A DNA stretch of 61,674 nucleotides from Anaerolineae bacterium (GCA_016930015.1 JAFGHR010000030.1:1-61674); one strand, 5' to 3'. Positions 48,195 through 57,646 are shown, numbered from the stretch's first letter. Notes: generated by a model from the sequence alone, not told the origin. Program-made: numbers and translations.

Positions 48195-49013
48195 TTACAT
48201 ACGCTGGCAGGCCGGGCAGTTATGTGTTCCACGTTGGGCCACCATCGTTTTTTCAATCGGTGTACCGCAGCGCGGGCACGGTTCACCCGCCCGCCCGTAC
48301 ACGTATAGACCATCCTGCGCGCTGCCCCTGGTGCCATCCGGTTTACGATACCAGTTGATGCTGGCGCCCTCGCGCCGGACGCCATCGCGCAGCACCTGCC
48401 GGATCGCCGTATACAACCGCGCGATCTCGTCCAGACTCAGCGAGTCAGCACGTCGCAGCGGGTGTATCCGGCTGGCGAACAGCGCCTCGTCAGCGTAAAT
48501 GTTGCCCAGCCCGGCAATAAACGCCTGGTTGAGCAGCAGCGGTTTTAACCTGCCGGTACGCCGGGCTAACTGGTCGCGGAAAACATCCACCGTGAACGAC
48601 TCATCCAGCGGCTCTGGCCCCAGGCCGCCGGTAACATCCAGCGGGTTTTCGACCAGGTACACGCGCCCAAATTTGCGCGAGTCGGAAAAGCGGAGCTGAT
48701 GGCCGTTGTTTAACTGGAACGTAAAATGCACCCAGCGATCGGCCTCGTGCGCGGTGTCGTCGGGCACGACATACAGGCGTCCGGTCATTTTGAGATGAAT
48801 GATCAGTGTGTCGGGAACCAGCCGGATGAGGATGTATTTAGCACGGCGGTCTACGGCTCGCACCCTCTGCCCAGCTATCCGCGCGCGAAAGACCGGCCCG
48901 TCCGGCAGCACGAGGCTGCGCGGCCAATCATACGCCGCGGCGGTGATCGTCCGGCCAATCAACGGCTCGCGCAGGCCGCGTACAACGGTTTCAACTTCAG
49001 GTAACTCTGGCAT
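48195..49013 (-). CDS. mutM: formamidopyrimidine-DNA glycosylase
   Basis: 272 residues. It begins MPELPEVETV, with the catalytic Pro2 and Glu3 exposed after Met removal, and has K59 in RRAKYILI. The helix-two-turn-helix region is GLGNIYADEALFASRIHP, and a C-terminal zinc finger is present (CPRCGTPIEKT...CPACQ). It excises 8-oxoguanine and formamidopyrimidines and cleaves the abasic strand. Full length with all key residues. Confidence 0.96.
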   Translation of the reverse strand: MPELPEVETVVRGLREPLIGRTITAAAYDWPRSLVLPDGPVFRARIAGQRVRAVDRRAKYILIRLVPDTLIIHLKMTGRLYVVPDDTAHEADRWVHFTFQLNNGHQLRFSDSRKFGRVYLVENPLDVTGGLGPEPLDESFTVDVFRDQLARRTGRLKPLLLNQAFIAGLGNIYADEALFASRIHPLRRADSLSLDEIARLYTAIRQVLRDGVRREGASINWYRKPDGTRGSAQDGLYVYGRAGEPCPRCGTPIEKTMVAQRGTHNCPACQRM

Positions 49014-49082
49014 AAGCGGGTGTTGGTCCTGGTTGCAGAAATCTGATTAAACCATAACACAAAACACCCCCGGATGGGGATA

Positions 49083-51125
49083 CTACCCAAGTCCTTCCAT
49101 GATTTGACATAACGAATCGGTATCGGGTTCACGGATGGGCAACGTTATACGAAAAACACAACCGCCAGTCGCATTGTTTAGCACCTCGATGTGCCCATGG
49201 TGCCCTTCAATGATTGTACGCGCGATCGACAGTCCTAAGCCTGATCCCCCGTCCACGGGCCGGTGTTTTTCACCCCGGTAGAACCGGTCGAAAATATGCG
49301 GCAAGTCTTGCTCGGAGATGGCTTCGCCGGTGTTGGCCACGTCGATCAAAATCGTGTCGCCAAGCACGCCGGTTGACACCGTGATCGTACCACCTGGCGG
49401 CGTATGTTCGACCGCATTGTTTAACAGGTTCGACAGCGCACGGACCATTTTGTGCTCGTCCAGCAGCGTCGCCGGAAGCCGTCCCTCGTTGTTGAACGTT
49501 AACGTCTGGCCGCTGAGAGAAGCTGCCGAGTCGTACTCGGTCACAACCTGGGATACGAGCGCGTTGGCATCACTGCTTCTGAGCTTAAAATCCGAGGCTT
49601 TAAGTGCGTCCAGGCGTGACATGAACAACATGTCATCCAACAGCTTGTGCAGCAGCTTGATCTGGGTATTGATTTTTCCCAGGTGTTTACTCTGGGCATC
49701 TGACGGATGGAGGTTTTCCAACATATACAGGCTGGTTTTTACCGTTGACAGCGGCGTCATCAGATCGTGTGACACATCGCTAATAATGTTATGGAGCAGC
49801 GCCACACGCTCACGCTCTAGCCCCAGTTCAAGCTGCTGTTTGTCAGCTTGTTTTTGATCCGTAACATCGCGTGACATGGCGCATATCAACGTGGCCTGGT
49901 CGGTCTGGATGGGAAAAATGGTCATGTGCAGATACCGGCGCGTGCCATCAGGACGCTGAACCTCGACCTCATCCAACCTGTCCAGGACAGGTTGAGTCCA
50001 TTCTGAAAACGGCATAGCCAGAATTCGACGCAGTAAGTGTTCTTGCTGTTCACGTTTTCCGGGCGTTTTATGCTCGCTGACCATCAGCCCATATACCACA
50101 TCCCACATATACCGGCCCAGCACCTGGTCACGCGGGAGACTGCTGATTTCCTCGTAGCCCCGGTTCCATTCCACAATGATCCCATCCATGTTGATCAGGC
50201 AAACGCCATCGTGGGTCTGCTCAATCACGCTGCGCAGGGTGTTTTCACTGTGTTTGAGCGCATCCTCGGCCATTTTGTGAGCCGTCACATCTCGCGTGGC
50301 AGCACCCATCAACTTTTTGCCGTCCATGGTAATCGGAAAGAGCGAAGTCTCGATATACCGGCGCGTGCCGTCCGATCGCTCGATCAACATCACATAGTCT
50401 TGCGCAACTGGGGGACTGCCGGTGAGCAGCACCGAAATCGCGTTTTGCACGTGCTCGACCGTGATCGATCCCTTAGTATTGGACGGATGCAGTTTGGTCA
50501 ACACATCCCAGATGACGCGGCCTATCACGTTCTGGCGTTTGAGCAGCGTGATCTGTTCATTCGCGGAATTCCATTCCAGCATAATACCATCTTCATCGAT
50601 CAGGCAGATACCATCACGGGATTGTTCGATCAAGCTGCGGAATTTTTGCTCGCTGCGGCGAACAGTGTTTTCTGCCTGGCGGACAGCCGTCACGTCACGC
50701 GTGATCGCGCCCAACATGTACCCGCTTTCAGTCTGCACCGGAAACGCGATAGCCTGGATGGTGGGATACGTGCCGTCGGGGCGCTGTACCTGGTATTCGA
50801 CGAAACGATTCAGCCAGGGTGATTCGCCCGTTTGCAGCACCTGGATCACATACTCTCTTATTTGTTCAAGAGATATGCAGGTTTCTTCCACAGCACACTT
50901 TTTAATGACGTTCCAGATAGGGCGTCCCAACGCGTGTTCACGCGCAATACCCATAATCCGTTCCTGGGCATCATTCCATTCTATGACGGTGCCGTCATGA
51001 TCGATCAGCACGATCCCATCACTTGACTGTTCGACAATGGCACGATACTTATATTCGGTCGGGCCGGTGGTACTTCCATTGCCCGGATTGTCATCGAGAA
51101 CGTGATTGTTTAGATTGGTATCCAT
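49083..51125 (-). CDS. soluble histidine kinase with three tandem PAS domains
   Basis: 680 residues, no membrane segment. Three closely similar PAS domains start near 27, 157 and 287 (EQSSDGIVLIDHDGTVIEW; EQSRDGICLIDEDGIMLEW; EQTHDGVCLINMDGIIVEW), each followed by a PAC-like RPDGTxRY segment. The DHp helix holds H453 in VSHDLMTP, and the HATPase domain has N-box LLNNAVEHTPPGG and G2 GSGLGLSIA. The internal similarity suggests that the PAS unit was triplicated. No cognate regulator is adjacent. Confidence 0.9.
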   Translation of the reverse strand: MDTNLNNHVLDDNPGNGSTTGPTEYKYRAIVEQSSDGIVLIDHDGTVIEWNDAQERIMGIAREHALGRPIWNVIKKCAVEETCISLEQIREYVIQVLQTGESPWLNRFVEYQVQRPDGTYPTIQAIAFPVQTESGYMLGAITRDVTAVRQAENTVRRSEQKFRSLIEQSRDGICLIDEDGIMLEWNSANEQITLLKRQNVIGRVIWDVLTKLHPSNTKGSITVEHVQNAISVLLTGSPPVAQDYVMLIERSDGTRRYIETSLFPITMDGKKLMGAATRDVTAHKMAEDALKHSENTLRSVIEQTHDGVCLINMDGIIVEWNRGYEEISSLPRDQVLGRYMWDVVYGLMVSEHKTPGKREQQEHLLRRILAMPFSEWTQPVLDRLDEVEVQRPDGTRRYLHMTIFPIQTDQATLICAMSRDVTDQKQADKQQLELGLERERVALLHNIISDVSHDLMTPLSTVKTSLYMLENLHPSDAQSKHLGKINTQIKLLHKLLDDMLFMSRLDALKASDFKLRSSDANALVSQVVTEYDSAASLSGQTLTFNNEGRLPATLLDEHKMVRALSNLLNNAVEHTPPGGTITVSTGVLGDTILIDVANTGEAISEQDLPHIFDRFYRGEKHRPVDGGSGLGLSIARTIIEGHHGHIEVLNNATGGCVFRITLPIREPDTDSLCQIMEGLG

Positions 51126-51236
51126 GTTGCTTTCGGGTGCCGGGTGGCACTATCTGTATCACTCAACCTCGCCCCGCAGCGAACGGAGCCAGCGGCCAGC
51201 CAGATTATTTATCGTTGTGATGGTGTGCAAATGTTA

Positions 51237-51267
51237 ATTATACCACACTACGTCGTATTTATCACAA
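51237..51267 (-). promoter_or_regulatory. sigma70-like promoter of the triple-PAS kinase
   Basis: On the minus strand, TTGTGA (plus 51262-51267) and a perfect TATAAT (plus 51237-51242) are separated by 19 bases, about 112 bases upstream of the ATG at 51125. Apart from this and the MITE, the 609 bases from 51126 to 51734 hold no gene that I can support. Confidence 0.45.
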
Positions 51268-51384
51268 TGCTTCGACAAGTAAACAAGTGTGCCTGGGTAC
51301 ATAAATTAATGGCTTGTTTTTTGACACTATGGCCTGGCCGGAGAAATGGGGCATTTTTTAGGGGGAGTGCTGTAATCACCCTGT

Positions 51385-51612
51385 CAGGGCAATTGCTTCA
51401 AATAGATGGTTGAGGTTTTGTACAACGCCTTCCCCCTAATCCCCCTTCCAGCCAAGCTGGACGGGGGACTTTTTAACGCGCGATCGCTGCACACGTGCTC
51501 GCCACCGGCTTTTTGCCCCTCTTTGGCTTGGCGGGGAGGGGCAGCCGGGCTTCAGTCCGCGGACTGAAGCCCGGTAGGGAGGGGCGTTTTGGATTTTGAA
51601 GCGATTATCCTG
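51385..51612 (+). mobile_element. MITE-like element, copy 3, complete with 10-bp target duplication
   Basis: 228 bp. The left end CAGGGCAATTGCTTCAAA and right end TTTGAAGCGATTATCCTG are inverted repeats matching at most positions. It is flanked by a perfect 10-bp direct repeat ATCACCCTGT (51375-51384 and 51613-51622). Inner features: AACGCCTTCCCCC / GGGAGGGGCGTT, the AGCCAAGCTGGAC palindrome, and CTTCAGTCCGCGGACTGAAG. It encodes no protein. This is the best-preserved copy in the window. Confidence 0.85.
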
Positions 51613-51653
51613 ATCACCCTGTGTGGCTTGATGCGATCGGTTTGGCTATCAGT

Positions 51654-51659
51654 TATAAT
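51654..51659 (+). promoter_or_regulatory. candidate -10 box of the SGNH-like gene
   Basis: A perfect TATAAT 76 bases before the ATG at 51735. The nearest -35-like hexamer, TTGATG at 51628, is 20 bases away, longer than normal, so only the -10 is claimed. Confidence 0.4.
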
Positions 51660-51734
51660 GAGTGGTGTCAGGCGGCGACAGCCGCACGCTTGAAAACCTG
51701 ATATCGTGACGTTCTGCCCGACACCGATACCGAT

Positions 51735-52880
51735 ATGCCCTACCGACATACTGCATTTCTGACACGGTTGTTTCTTCTGAGCACAACCCTCCTGGCATTG
51801 GTAAACCCTTCACTCGCCGCCGCCCAGTCTGATCCTGACGCCTGGACCACCGATAACCTGCGTATGCATACCGGGCCGGGCCTGACGTATGAGGTTGTCA
51901 CAGTGCTGGAACGTGATACCAGCCTGGTGCTCGAACAGCGCAGCGCGGATGGGTCATGGCTGAGGGGACATACGCGCACCGGCACCGCCGAAGGTTGGGT
52001 CGCCCGCGAGTATCTGCGCTTCCGCGCCGGGTTTGATGTCGAAACGCTGCCCATCCCGGCGGAAAACCCGGATACCGCCGCCCTGTGCACGATCCCGATT
52101 CTGCCAACGATCAACCCGGCGCCGCTGCGTGAGGTGTTTGAGCGCGGCCAGCGGTTGGGCAACCATGCCAACGTATTTACTACCATCGGCGACTGTAACA
52201 CCGACAACCCGGCGTTTATGTTCCCCATCGCCAACGGGTTGTATGACCTCGGCCCGCACACCGATCTACAGCCGACGATCGACTTTTTCGCAGGGTCATT
52301 TGACCATCACAGCGCCGCCGGGCGATTCGGGTACAGCGCGGCGGCTGTCCTCGATCCCATATTTGCCGATCCGGCCCTGTGCAAACCCGGCGAATCGTCG
52401 GTGCAGTGTGAGTTCCGGCGCACACAACCCGGCGTGGTGTTTATCATGTTTGGCGCGAACGACGTGGTCGGCCTGACAGATGACCAGTACACCGAATCGA
52501 TCAATCAGATGGTGTCCGGTGCGCTGGACGCGGGTATTATCCCGGTATTGAGTACGTTTGCGTGGTGTGCCAACGATCGCGGTTATGACAAGGCGCTGGC
52601 GCTGAACCTGATCACGGCTGACATCGCGAGCACATACGATATCCCGTTGATCAATTTCTGGCTGGCGACACAGTCCCTGGACAACTGCGGCATGGTGACC
52701 AACTCGCACCACCTGACGCAGCAGAATTCCAACATGATCACGTTTAACGGCGAGGAGAAATTATACGGCAACACCATGCGCACCTTTCTAACACTGCAAG
52801 TGCTCGACAGGGTGCGCCGCGAGGTGATCGCCGGGGTTCTGCCGGGCGCGGCCCCGGCAGCCCCGCGAGCGAGCCCGTAG
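51735..52880 (+). CDS. secreted SH3b protein with an SGNH-hydrolase-like domain whose serine is Cys
   Basis: 381 residues. The signal peptide ends near SLAAAQS; an SH3b domain follows (about 38-95; NLRMHTGPGLTYEVVTVLE, GWVAREYL). The rest resembles an SGNH/GDSL hydrolase: block I TTIGDCNTDN (usual GDS is GDC), block III MFGANDV (GxND), and block V TNSHHLTQ (usual DxxH is NxxH). The nucleophile is thus Cys rather than Ser and the catalytic Asp is Asn. It may be inactive or use a Cys nucleophile. Several cysteines may form disulfides. Surface-located; substrate unknown. Confidence 0.78.
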   Translation: MPYRHTAFLTRLFLLSTTLLALVNPSLAAAQSDPDAWTTDNLRMHTGPGLTYEVVTVLERDTSLVLEQRSADGSWLRGHTRTGTAEGWVAREYLRFRAGFDVETLPIPAENPDTAALCTIPILPTINPAPLREVFERGQRLGNHANVFTTIGDCNTDNPAFMFPIANGLYDLGPHTDLQPTIDFFAGSFDHHSAAGRFGYSAAAVLDPIFADPALCKPGESSVQCEFRRTQPGVVFIMFGANDVVGLTDDQYTESINQMVSGALDAGIIPVLSTFAWCANDRGYDKALALNLITADIASTYDIPLINFWLATQSLDNCGMVTNSHHLTQQNSNMITFNGEEKLYGNTMRTFLTLQVLDRVRREVIAGVLPGAAPAAPRASP

Positions 52881-52940
52881 CGCCCATAAACAATTGGAAC
52901 CCGGTTGATGTTGAGGCCTGGAATCACGGTATAGGCCGGC

Positions 52941-52971
52941 GTTTCGCCAAAATGCGCTAAAAAGGCGAAAC
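52941..52971. promoter_or_regulatory. 8-bp inverted repeat upstream of the small membrane gene
   Basis: GTTTCGCC (52941-52948) and GGCGAAAC (52964-52971), spaced by 15 bases, lie 53 bases before the ATG at 53025. It could be an operator for that gene or a weak terminator for the upstream one (no T-run). Confidence 0.4.
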
Positions 52972-53024
52972 TCCAGTACAGATTACATTAAGGTCATAAT
53001 GGTGTTCATCCGGGAGGCAATGGT

Positions 53025-53462
53025 ATGACTTATCCCGCAGCAGCATTCGGCGCTGCAATTGGTATGCTGTTTGCTCTTGTTGTTTTCTCCAACGCGTGGC
53101 GGTTCGGCTTTTTACCAAAAGAATACGACTTCATCCACGAGTTTGGTAAGTCCCTCGTCCGAAGTGATCGCAAGCCGATCACCTACACTGTACGATTTGT
53201 TGTCGGTATCATTTTTCACCCGGTGATCTTTGTCTTTGTGTGGGGCAGAGAAGGCATATTGGGCATTTATCCCTTCCAGAGCGACGTGCTGAGCGCTGTA
53301 CTCTTGGTGCTCATTGAGGCCAGTGGTTTTGCTATCATGCTCTGGAATGGAATTTTTGTCGCGCCTCCCAAGGAGTTAGTGGGGAAGGTGATTGTTTTGC
53401 AGTTTGCCATTCACCTTATGCTGGGCGTGTTGATGGGATTATCCTATACGATCTTGGCCTGA
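53025..53462 (+). CDS. hypothetical four-TM membrane protein
   Basis: 145 residues, ATG preceded by GGGAGG. Four hydrophobic segments: AAIGMLFALVVFSNAW, FVVGIIFHPVIFVFVW, LSAVLLVLIEASGFAIML and LQFAIHLMLGVLMGLSYTIL. The first loop is charged (KEYDFIHEFGKSLVRSDRK). No catalytic motif and no family recognised. Single gene, convergent with the next. Confidence 0.72.
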   Translation: MTYPAAAFGAAIGMLFALVVFSNAWRFGFLPKEYDFIHEFGKSLVRSDRKPITYTVRFVVGIIFHPVIFVFVWGREGILGIYPFQSDVLSAVLLVLIEASGFAIMLWNGIFVAPPKELVGKVIVLQFAIHLMLGVLMGLSYTILA

Positions 53463-53556
53463 GATTTGGATATTCCGCCCGGCGGATAACAACCACGCGA
53501 TTATTGACGTTCAGATACAGACAGTTATAGATTATGAGTGGCAACATCGACAGATT

Positions 53557-54750
53557 CTAGTCTTCCGCGTCAAAAACCAGCGAGCCGATCACGCCGTTGA
53601 CCGTGTTTTCGTAGTCGTCATAAGCCGAGTCCGCAAACGTCATAAACCACACGGCGTAACGTTCACCCTGCACGGGAACGGCCAGCATCACGCTGCGCGT
53701 CGCAGTGGGAGCCTGTTCGGGTGACAGCGGAAATGTCACCTGGTGCGGAAGCTGGTTTGTATACCGGCGGTGGATCGTGTATACGCAGTCGTCAAAGACA
53801 TCACGGCGCGCCAGTGCAGCTTCAAGCAGTTCAACATCACGCATCGCCGTCAGGCTGCCGTTGTCTGCAAAACGCTGTTCGAGCAGCCGCATACGGTCAC
53901 AGGTTGTGCCCGTCTCACCCTCCGGCAGGTCGGGCAGCGGCACGATCTCTTGCAGCGTCAATACCGCGAGCATACCGTCCCGCTTCACGGCTGCCGGGTC
54001 CGTCTCGATGAGGCGCACATTGGGCAGCACAGCCCCATATACCGGATCACGTACTGCCGAACTGAACGATTCGTCGGCCTGTTCCCATACACCGATCTGC
54101 CCTTGCACGGTCGGGAACTGCGCCAGCAGATCGTCGCGGGTGTCACGCCACGAGGGACTATCCGTGTCCGCCGGAAGCCAGGACGACGGCACATCCACCG
54201 TAAACCGGAAACCGGGGTCTGCGCCGACGGTAAATGTCAGCGTGTGTGTATCGCCATCCGTGAGCCAATCTTCAAGCGTATCCTGCACGAATCCCGACAT
54301 CGCCAACACCCCGATACCTACGCCGATGCCGCTGAGCACGATCACCAGCGTGAGCACACGCAGCACGCGCCGCAGCCGTGAGGGCCGGTGTTGGGCGGCT
54401 GTATCTTGCAGCGCGGGCACAGGCTCCGCGTAGGGCACGTCCGCCGCGTACCGCGCCTGAGGTGGTACGGCGGCGGGCACACTCCCCCCGCGCGCCCAAT
54501 ATGCCTGCCGGTCAAGCTGTTCGCGCATGCGGCGCGCGACCGGGTGCTGGGGATCAATCGTGAGCGCCTGGTTCACACAGTGACGGTATTCCTCGTAGTC
54601 GTCGGTGGCCGCTGCCAACCACAACCAACCGTCAGCATTGATCGGCTCGTGGCGGGCCGCGTGGCGCAGATAAGCCAGCGCTTCGTCCTTGCGCTGGGCC
54701 TGGACAAGCTGGATTCCGCGCATCAGGTTAGGCGGGGGAGCGTTGTACAT
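53557..54750 (-). CDS. TPR / single-TM / extracytoplasmic-domain protein, paralogue A
   Basis: 397 residues. The N-terminal TPR pair (about 8-75; AQRKDEALAYLRHAARHEPINADGWLWLAAATDDYEEYRHCVNQAL) is cytoplasmic. A proline-rich linker, basic residues and one membrane segment follow (VLTLVIVLSGIGVGIGVLAM, about 135-155), then an outside domain of about 230 residues with FTVDVPSSWLPAD, resembling the 'VPSSW/IPDGW' modules of the secreted protein at 4724. The same architecture occurs at 57859-59217. Function unknown; possibly a sensor or adaptor linking inside and outside. Confidence 0.78.
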   Translation of the reverse strand: MYNAPPPNLMRGIQLVQAQRKDEALAYLRHAARHEPINADGWLWLAAATDDYEEYRHCVNQALTIDPQHPVARRMREQLDRQAYWARGGSVPAAVPPQARYAADVPYAEPVPALQDTAAQHRPSRLRRVLRVLTLVIVLSGIGVGIGVLAMSGFVQDTLEDWLTDGDTHTLTFTVGADPGFRFTVDVPSSWLPADTDSPSWRDTRDDLLAQFPTVQGQIGVWEQADESFSSAVRDPVYGAVLPNVRLIETDPAAVKRDGMLAVLTLQEIVPLPDLPEGETGTTCDRMRLLEQRFADNGSLTAMRDVELLEAALARRDVFDDCVYTIHRRYTNQLPHQVTFPLSPEQAPTATRSVMLAVPVQGERYAVWFMTFADSAYDDYENTVNGVIGSLVFDAED

Positions 54751-54896
54751 GGCAACCGTCCTGTCCCAAGTTTAGCCGCCGTGAGCAACACAGCAGCAGC
54801 ATACCAATAACACCAGGGGGCACCCGTGCATCGATGCCCCCTGCTTCAGAGTATAGTGAATTGTGACGAACGGTCAACCGGCGTTTGACTTATATC

Positions 54897-55099
54897 TAGG
54901 GCTATTGCCTCAAAAAAAAATCTAACGCCCCTCCCCAGCCGAGCTATGGAGAGGAAAAAGAGCTGATCACGCGCGATCTCTGATCGTGTGTGATCAGGGA
55001 ATATACGTGTTCAAGTCCCCCGTCCAGCTTGGCTGGAAGGGGGATTTAGGGGGAAGGCGTCGCTCATAAGTCATCCGTCCATCTGAGGCGATCGCCGCA
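54897..55099 (-). mobile_element. MITE-like element, copy 4, with degenerate target duplication
   Basis: About 203 bp. The ends TAGGGCTATTGCCTC and GAGGCGATCGCCGCA are imperfect inverted repeats, with inner AACGCCCCTCCCC / GGGGGAAGGCGTC. The flanks GACTTATATC (54887-54896) and GGCTTACATC (55100-55109) agree at 8 of 10 positions. The right flank covers the stop codon of the PFK gene, so insertion occurred at the very end of that gene. The rest of the gap 54751-55102 holds nothing else recognised. Confidence 0.65.
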
Positions 55100-55102
55100 G
55101 GC

Positions 55103-56278
55103 TTACATCAAGAACATCGGCATGCCGAATACGTGGCGCACCTTCGGACGGTACTCGACCACGTCGTACAGCTCGGCCACGTTGACACGCTTGAGTCCCT
55201 GCATGATGGTGCTCATGTTGATGTCGGTGTACAGGCCGCGCTGCAAAGCCACCATCCGGCCAAAACGCCCCTGCTCTACCAGTGACATAGCCATCTGCGC
55301 GTAGTTGGCCGCTACCATCAGGTCCAACGAGTCCGGCGCACCGGAACGCATCAGGTACGCGACCTGCTGGTAAATGATACGTTCCTGGATCAGTTCGTTG
55401 AGCATCTCACCCACCAGCACACCGATACCGCCCAGTTTCTTGTGGCCGTAGGCATCGGCTTCACCGGATTCGATGATCTCACCCTCGACCATGCGCGCGC
55501 CCTCGGACACGGTGATCATAGCGTAGTTGCTGGGGTTGAGTCTTTTATCAACCATGACCAGCTCGGCCAGGCGATGGGGATCAAACGGGACTTCGGAAAT
55601 AATCGCGCGATCAACACCGGCCAGGTACGCCGCGATCAACGACGTTTCACCCGAATTACGCCCGAACAGCTCGACGACGGCGATACGCTCGTGGGACCCG
55701 GCGCTGGTCCGCAGATTGTGGATAAAATCCACCGAGCGCGTAACAGCAGTCGAAAAACCGATGCAGTAATCGGTACCGTACACGTCGTTATCCATCGTCT
55801 TGGGGATCGCGACAACTTTCATGCCTTCGCGGTGCATGCGCTCGCCGTAACTGAGCGTGTCATCACCGCCAATAGGGATCAACACATCGATGTCCAGGTG
55901 GGCCAGCACTTTTAATATGTGCTCGGTATAGTCGAACACGTCACGATTGTGCTTGTCCTTGTGGCTGGGCGCTTCCATATCCGCCAGGTGTTCGGGGATA
56001 CGGGATGGCGCAACGTTCGATGGGTTGGTACGGGATGTGTGCAAAAACGTACCACCCGACCGGTCCACGGTACGCACCCGCTGCTTGTCCAGTGGCATCA
56101 CCCACTTGCTGGCTTCTTCTTTGGGCGCATCGATATCGTAATCCAACAGCCCGGCCCAACCCCGGCGTATACCGTAGACTTCGTGACCGGAATCCACGGC
56201 CCGATTGACGATTTGTTTAATGCACGGGTTCAAGCCAGGAACATCACCGCCGCCCGTGAGTACACCAATGCGTAACAT
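55103..56278 (-). CDS. phosphofructokinase with PPi-type signature residues
   Basis: 391 residues of the PfkA/PFP superfamily. It begins [18 protein letters not shown]. The two residues that separate PPi- from ATP-dependent enzymes are D140 in IGGDDTL (ATP type has Gly) and K160 in IPKTMDND (ATP type has Gly), so pyrophosphate use is predicted. The catalytic DND (163-165) is present. It would phosphorylate fructose 6-phosphate reversibly. It lies downstream of the ATP-type pfkA, but a terminator and its own -10 box separate them. Confidence 0.88.
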   Translation of the reverse strand: MLRIGVLTGGGDVPGLNPCIKQIVNRAVDSGHEVYGIRRGWAGLLDYDIDAPKEEASKWVMPLDKQRVRTVDRSGGTFLHTSRTNPSNVAPSRIPEHLADMEAPSHKDKHNRDVFDYTEHILKVLAHLDIDVLIPIGGDDTLSYGERMHREGMKVVAIPKTMDNDVYGTDYCIGFSTAVTRSVDFIHNLRTSAGSHERIAVVELFGRNSGETSLIAAYLAGVDRAIISEVPFDPHRLAELVMVDKRLNPSNYAMITVSEGARMVEGEIIESGEADAYGHKKLGGIGVLVGEMLNELIQERIIYQQVAYLMRSGAPDSLDLMVAANYAQMAMSLVEQGRFGRMVALQRGLYTDINMSTIMQGLKRVNVAELYDVVEYRPKVRHVFGMPMFLM

Positions 56279-56382
56279 GTAACTTCCTCCACTGCAAAGT
56301 TAAGCTCTGTAAGTCAGGCTGGCCGTGCCAGGCCCGCCCGCACAATGCGTCGATAAAATGGCGTATTTGGTTTAGGGTGTTG

Positions 56383-56388
56383 ATTATA
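56383..56388 (-). promoter_or_regulatory. -10 box of the PPi-type PFK gene
   Basis: A perfect TATAAT on the minus strand, 105 bases upstream of the ATG at 56278 and downstream of the pfkA terminator. No clear -35 was found. Confidence 0.45.
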
Positions 56389-56434
56389 CCGGTTAAATGG
56401 CCGCCATACTGTGACATTTGTCATCATTATTCAC

Positions 56435-56473
56435 AAAAAAGGGCGACCGTGGCCGTGTATACCGGGGTCGCCC
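56435..56473 (-). terminator. intrinsic terminator of pfkA
   Basis: On the minus strand, GGGCGACC and GGTCGCCC form a perfect 8-bp stem (plus 56466-56473 and 56441-56448) followed by TTTTTT (plus A 56435-56440). It lies 35 bases after the pfkA stop. Confidence 0.9.
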
Positions 56474-56507
56474 TGATCATTCAGCCACATGGTGATGGCG
56501 TTTTGTC

Positions 56508-57479
56508 CTATTTCGCCAAAACTTCGGCCATCTTAAAATAGGTTTCGGACACGGCGCGCTGTTTGGTTGTGGCGTCTTCCAGGCTAACCGTGCTGATATC
56601 GCGCCCATCCAGCGCGATCATCACACCGGTTTCGCCCGCTATCAGCCGCTCAACTGCGCTGGTCCCCATGCGCGTCGCCAGCAGCCGGTCAAAAGCTGAT
56701 GGACTGCCACCGCGCACCACGTGCCCCAGCACGGTCACACGCACTTCAAAGCCGATCTCGTGCTGGCTGAGATAGTCGGCCACTTCCCGCACGGTAGGCG
56801 TTGCGCCCTCAGCGATCACACCCATCGCGTGGCTTTTGCCACGCATGTAAGCATCTTCGAGCGCCGCCCCAAGCTGCTCTAACGTGGTGGGGTGTTCGGG
56901 GATCATGATAAACTCGGCGCCGCCCAGAATGCCGCCCATGAGCGCCAGATAGCCGCAGTTGCGGCCCATCACTTCCAGCAGAAAACAGCGCTCGTGGCTG
57001 CTGGCGGTATCGCGCAGTTTGTCGATCGCGTCAAGAATGGTGTTCAGGGCCGTATCGACACCAATGCTCATATTGGTGCCCCAGATATCATTGTCGATGC
57101 TGCCCGGTATCCCGATCACCGGGAACCCCAGGTTGTGCAGTGAAAGCGCCCCGCGCAAACTACCATCACCACCGATCACGATCATGCCTTCAATGCCATG
57201 TTCGTTCAACCGGCGCAGCCCGCGTTTTTGACCCTGGGGCGTCTTGAACTCCAGGTTACGCGCCGTCTGGAGAATCGTGCCGCCGCGCTGAATAATACCG
57301 CTCACGTCCCGGTTGGTCATACGCTCAAAGTCACCCGCCAACAGCCCGGAAAACGCCTGGCGGATGCCGTAGACTTCAACATCATACGAAGTTGCGGTAC
57401 GAACCACCGCGCGAATCGCCGGATTCATTCCTGGCGAATCGCCTCCGCTGGTCATGACTGCGATTCGTCGCATTGTCAT
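56508..57479 (-). CDS. pfkA: 6-phosphofructokinase, ATP-type
   Basis: 323 residues, the usual bacterial PfkA length. Nucleotide loop VMTSGGDSPGMNPAIR. The discriminating positions are G106 in IGGDGSL and G126 in IPGSIDND, as in ATP-dependent enzymes; the catalytic Asp is D129. MGRNCGYLAL and TVLGHVVRGGSPSAFDR complete the active and allosteric sites. The ATG at 57479 follows AAGGAG by nine bases. Forms a pair with the PPi-type gene downstream. Confidence 0.95.
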   Translation of the reverse strand: MTMRRIAVMTSGGDSPGMNPAIRAVVRTATSYDVEVYGIRQAFSGLLAGDFERMTNRDVSGIIQRGGTILQTARNLEFKTPQGQKRGLRRLNEHGIEGMIVIGGDGSLRGALSLHNLGFPVIGIPGSIDNDIWGTNMSIGVDTALNTILDAIDKLRDTASSHERCFLLEVMGRNCGYLALMGGILGGAEFIMIPEHPTTLEQLGAALEDAYMRGKSHAMGVIAEGATPTVREVADYLSQHEIGFEVRVTVLGHVVRGGSPSAFDRLLATRMGTSAVERLIAGETGVMIALDGRDISTVSLEDATTKQRAVSETYFKMAEVLAK

Positions 57480-57646
57480 TCAGACCTGCTCCTTCTTCCA
57501 TGTGTGCAGATAATTGAATGCGGTTTTATACCGAGGTGCCATATACCAAAAACAGGCACCGGACAACTTGCTGAACGCAATACGCCCAACTACCAGTTAC
57601 CGTAAAGGGTTATACACGGGGTATTGAAGGCTGTCAATACTATCCC

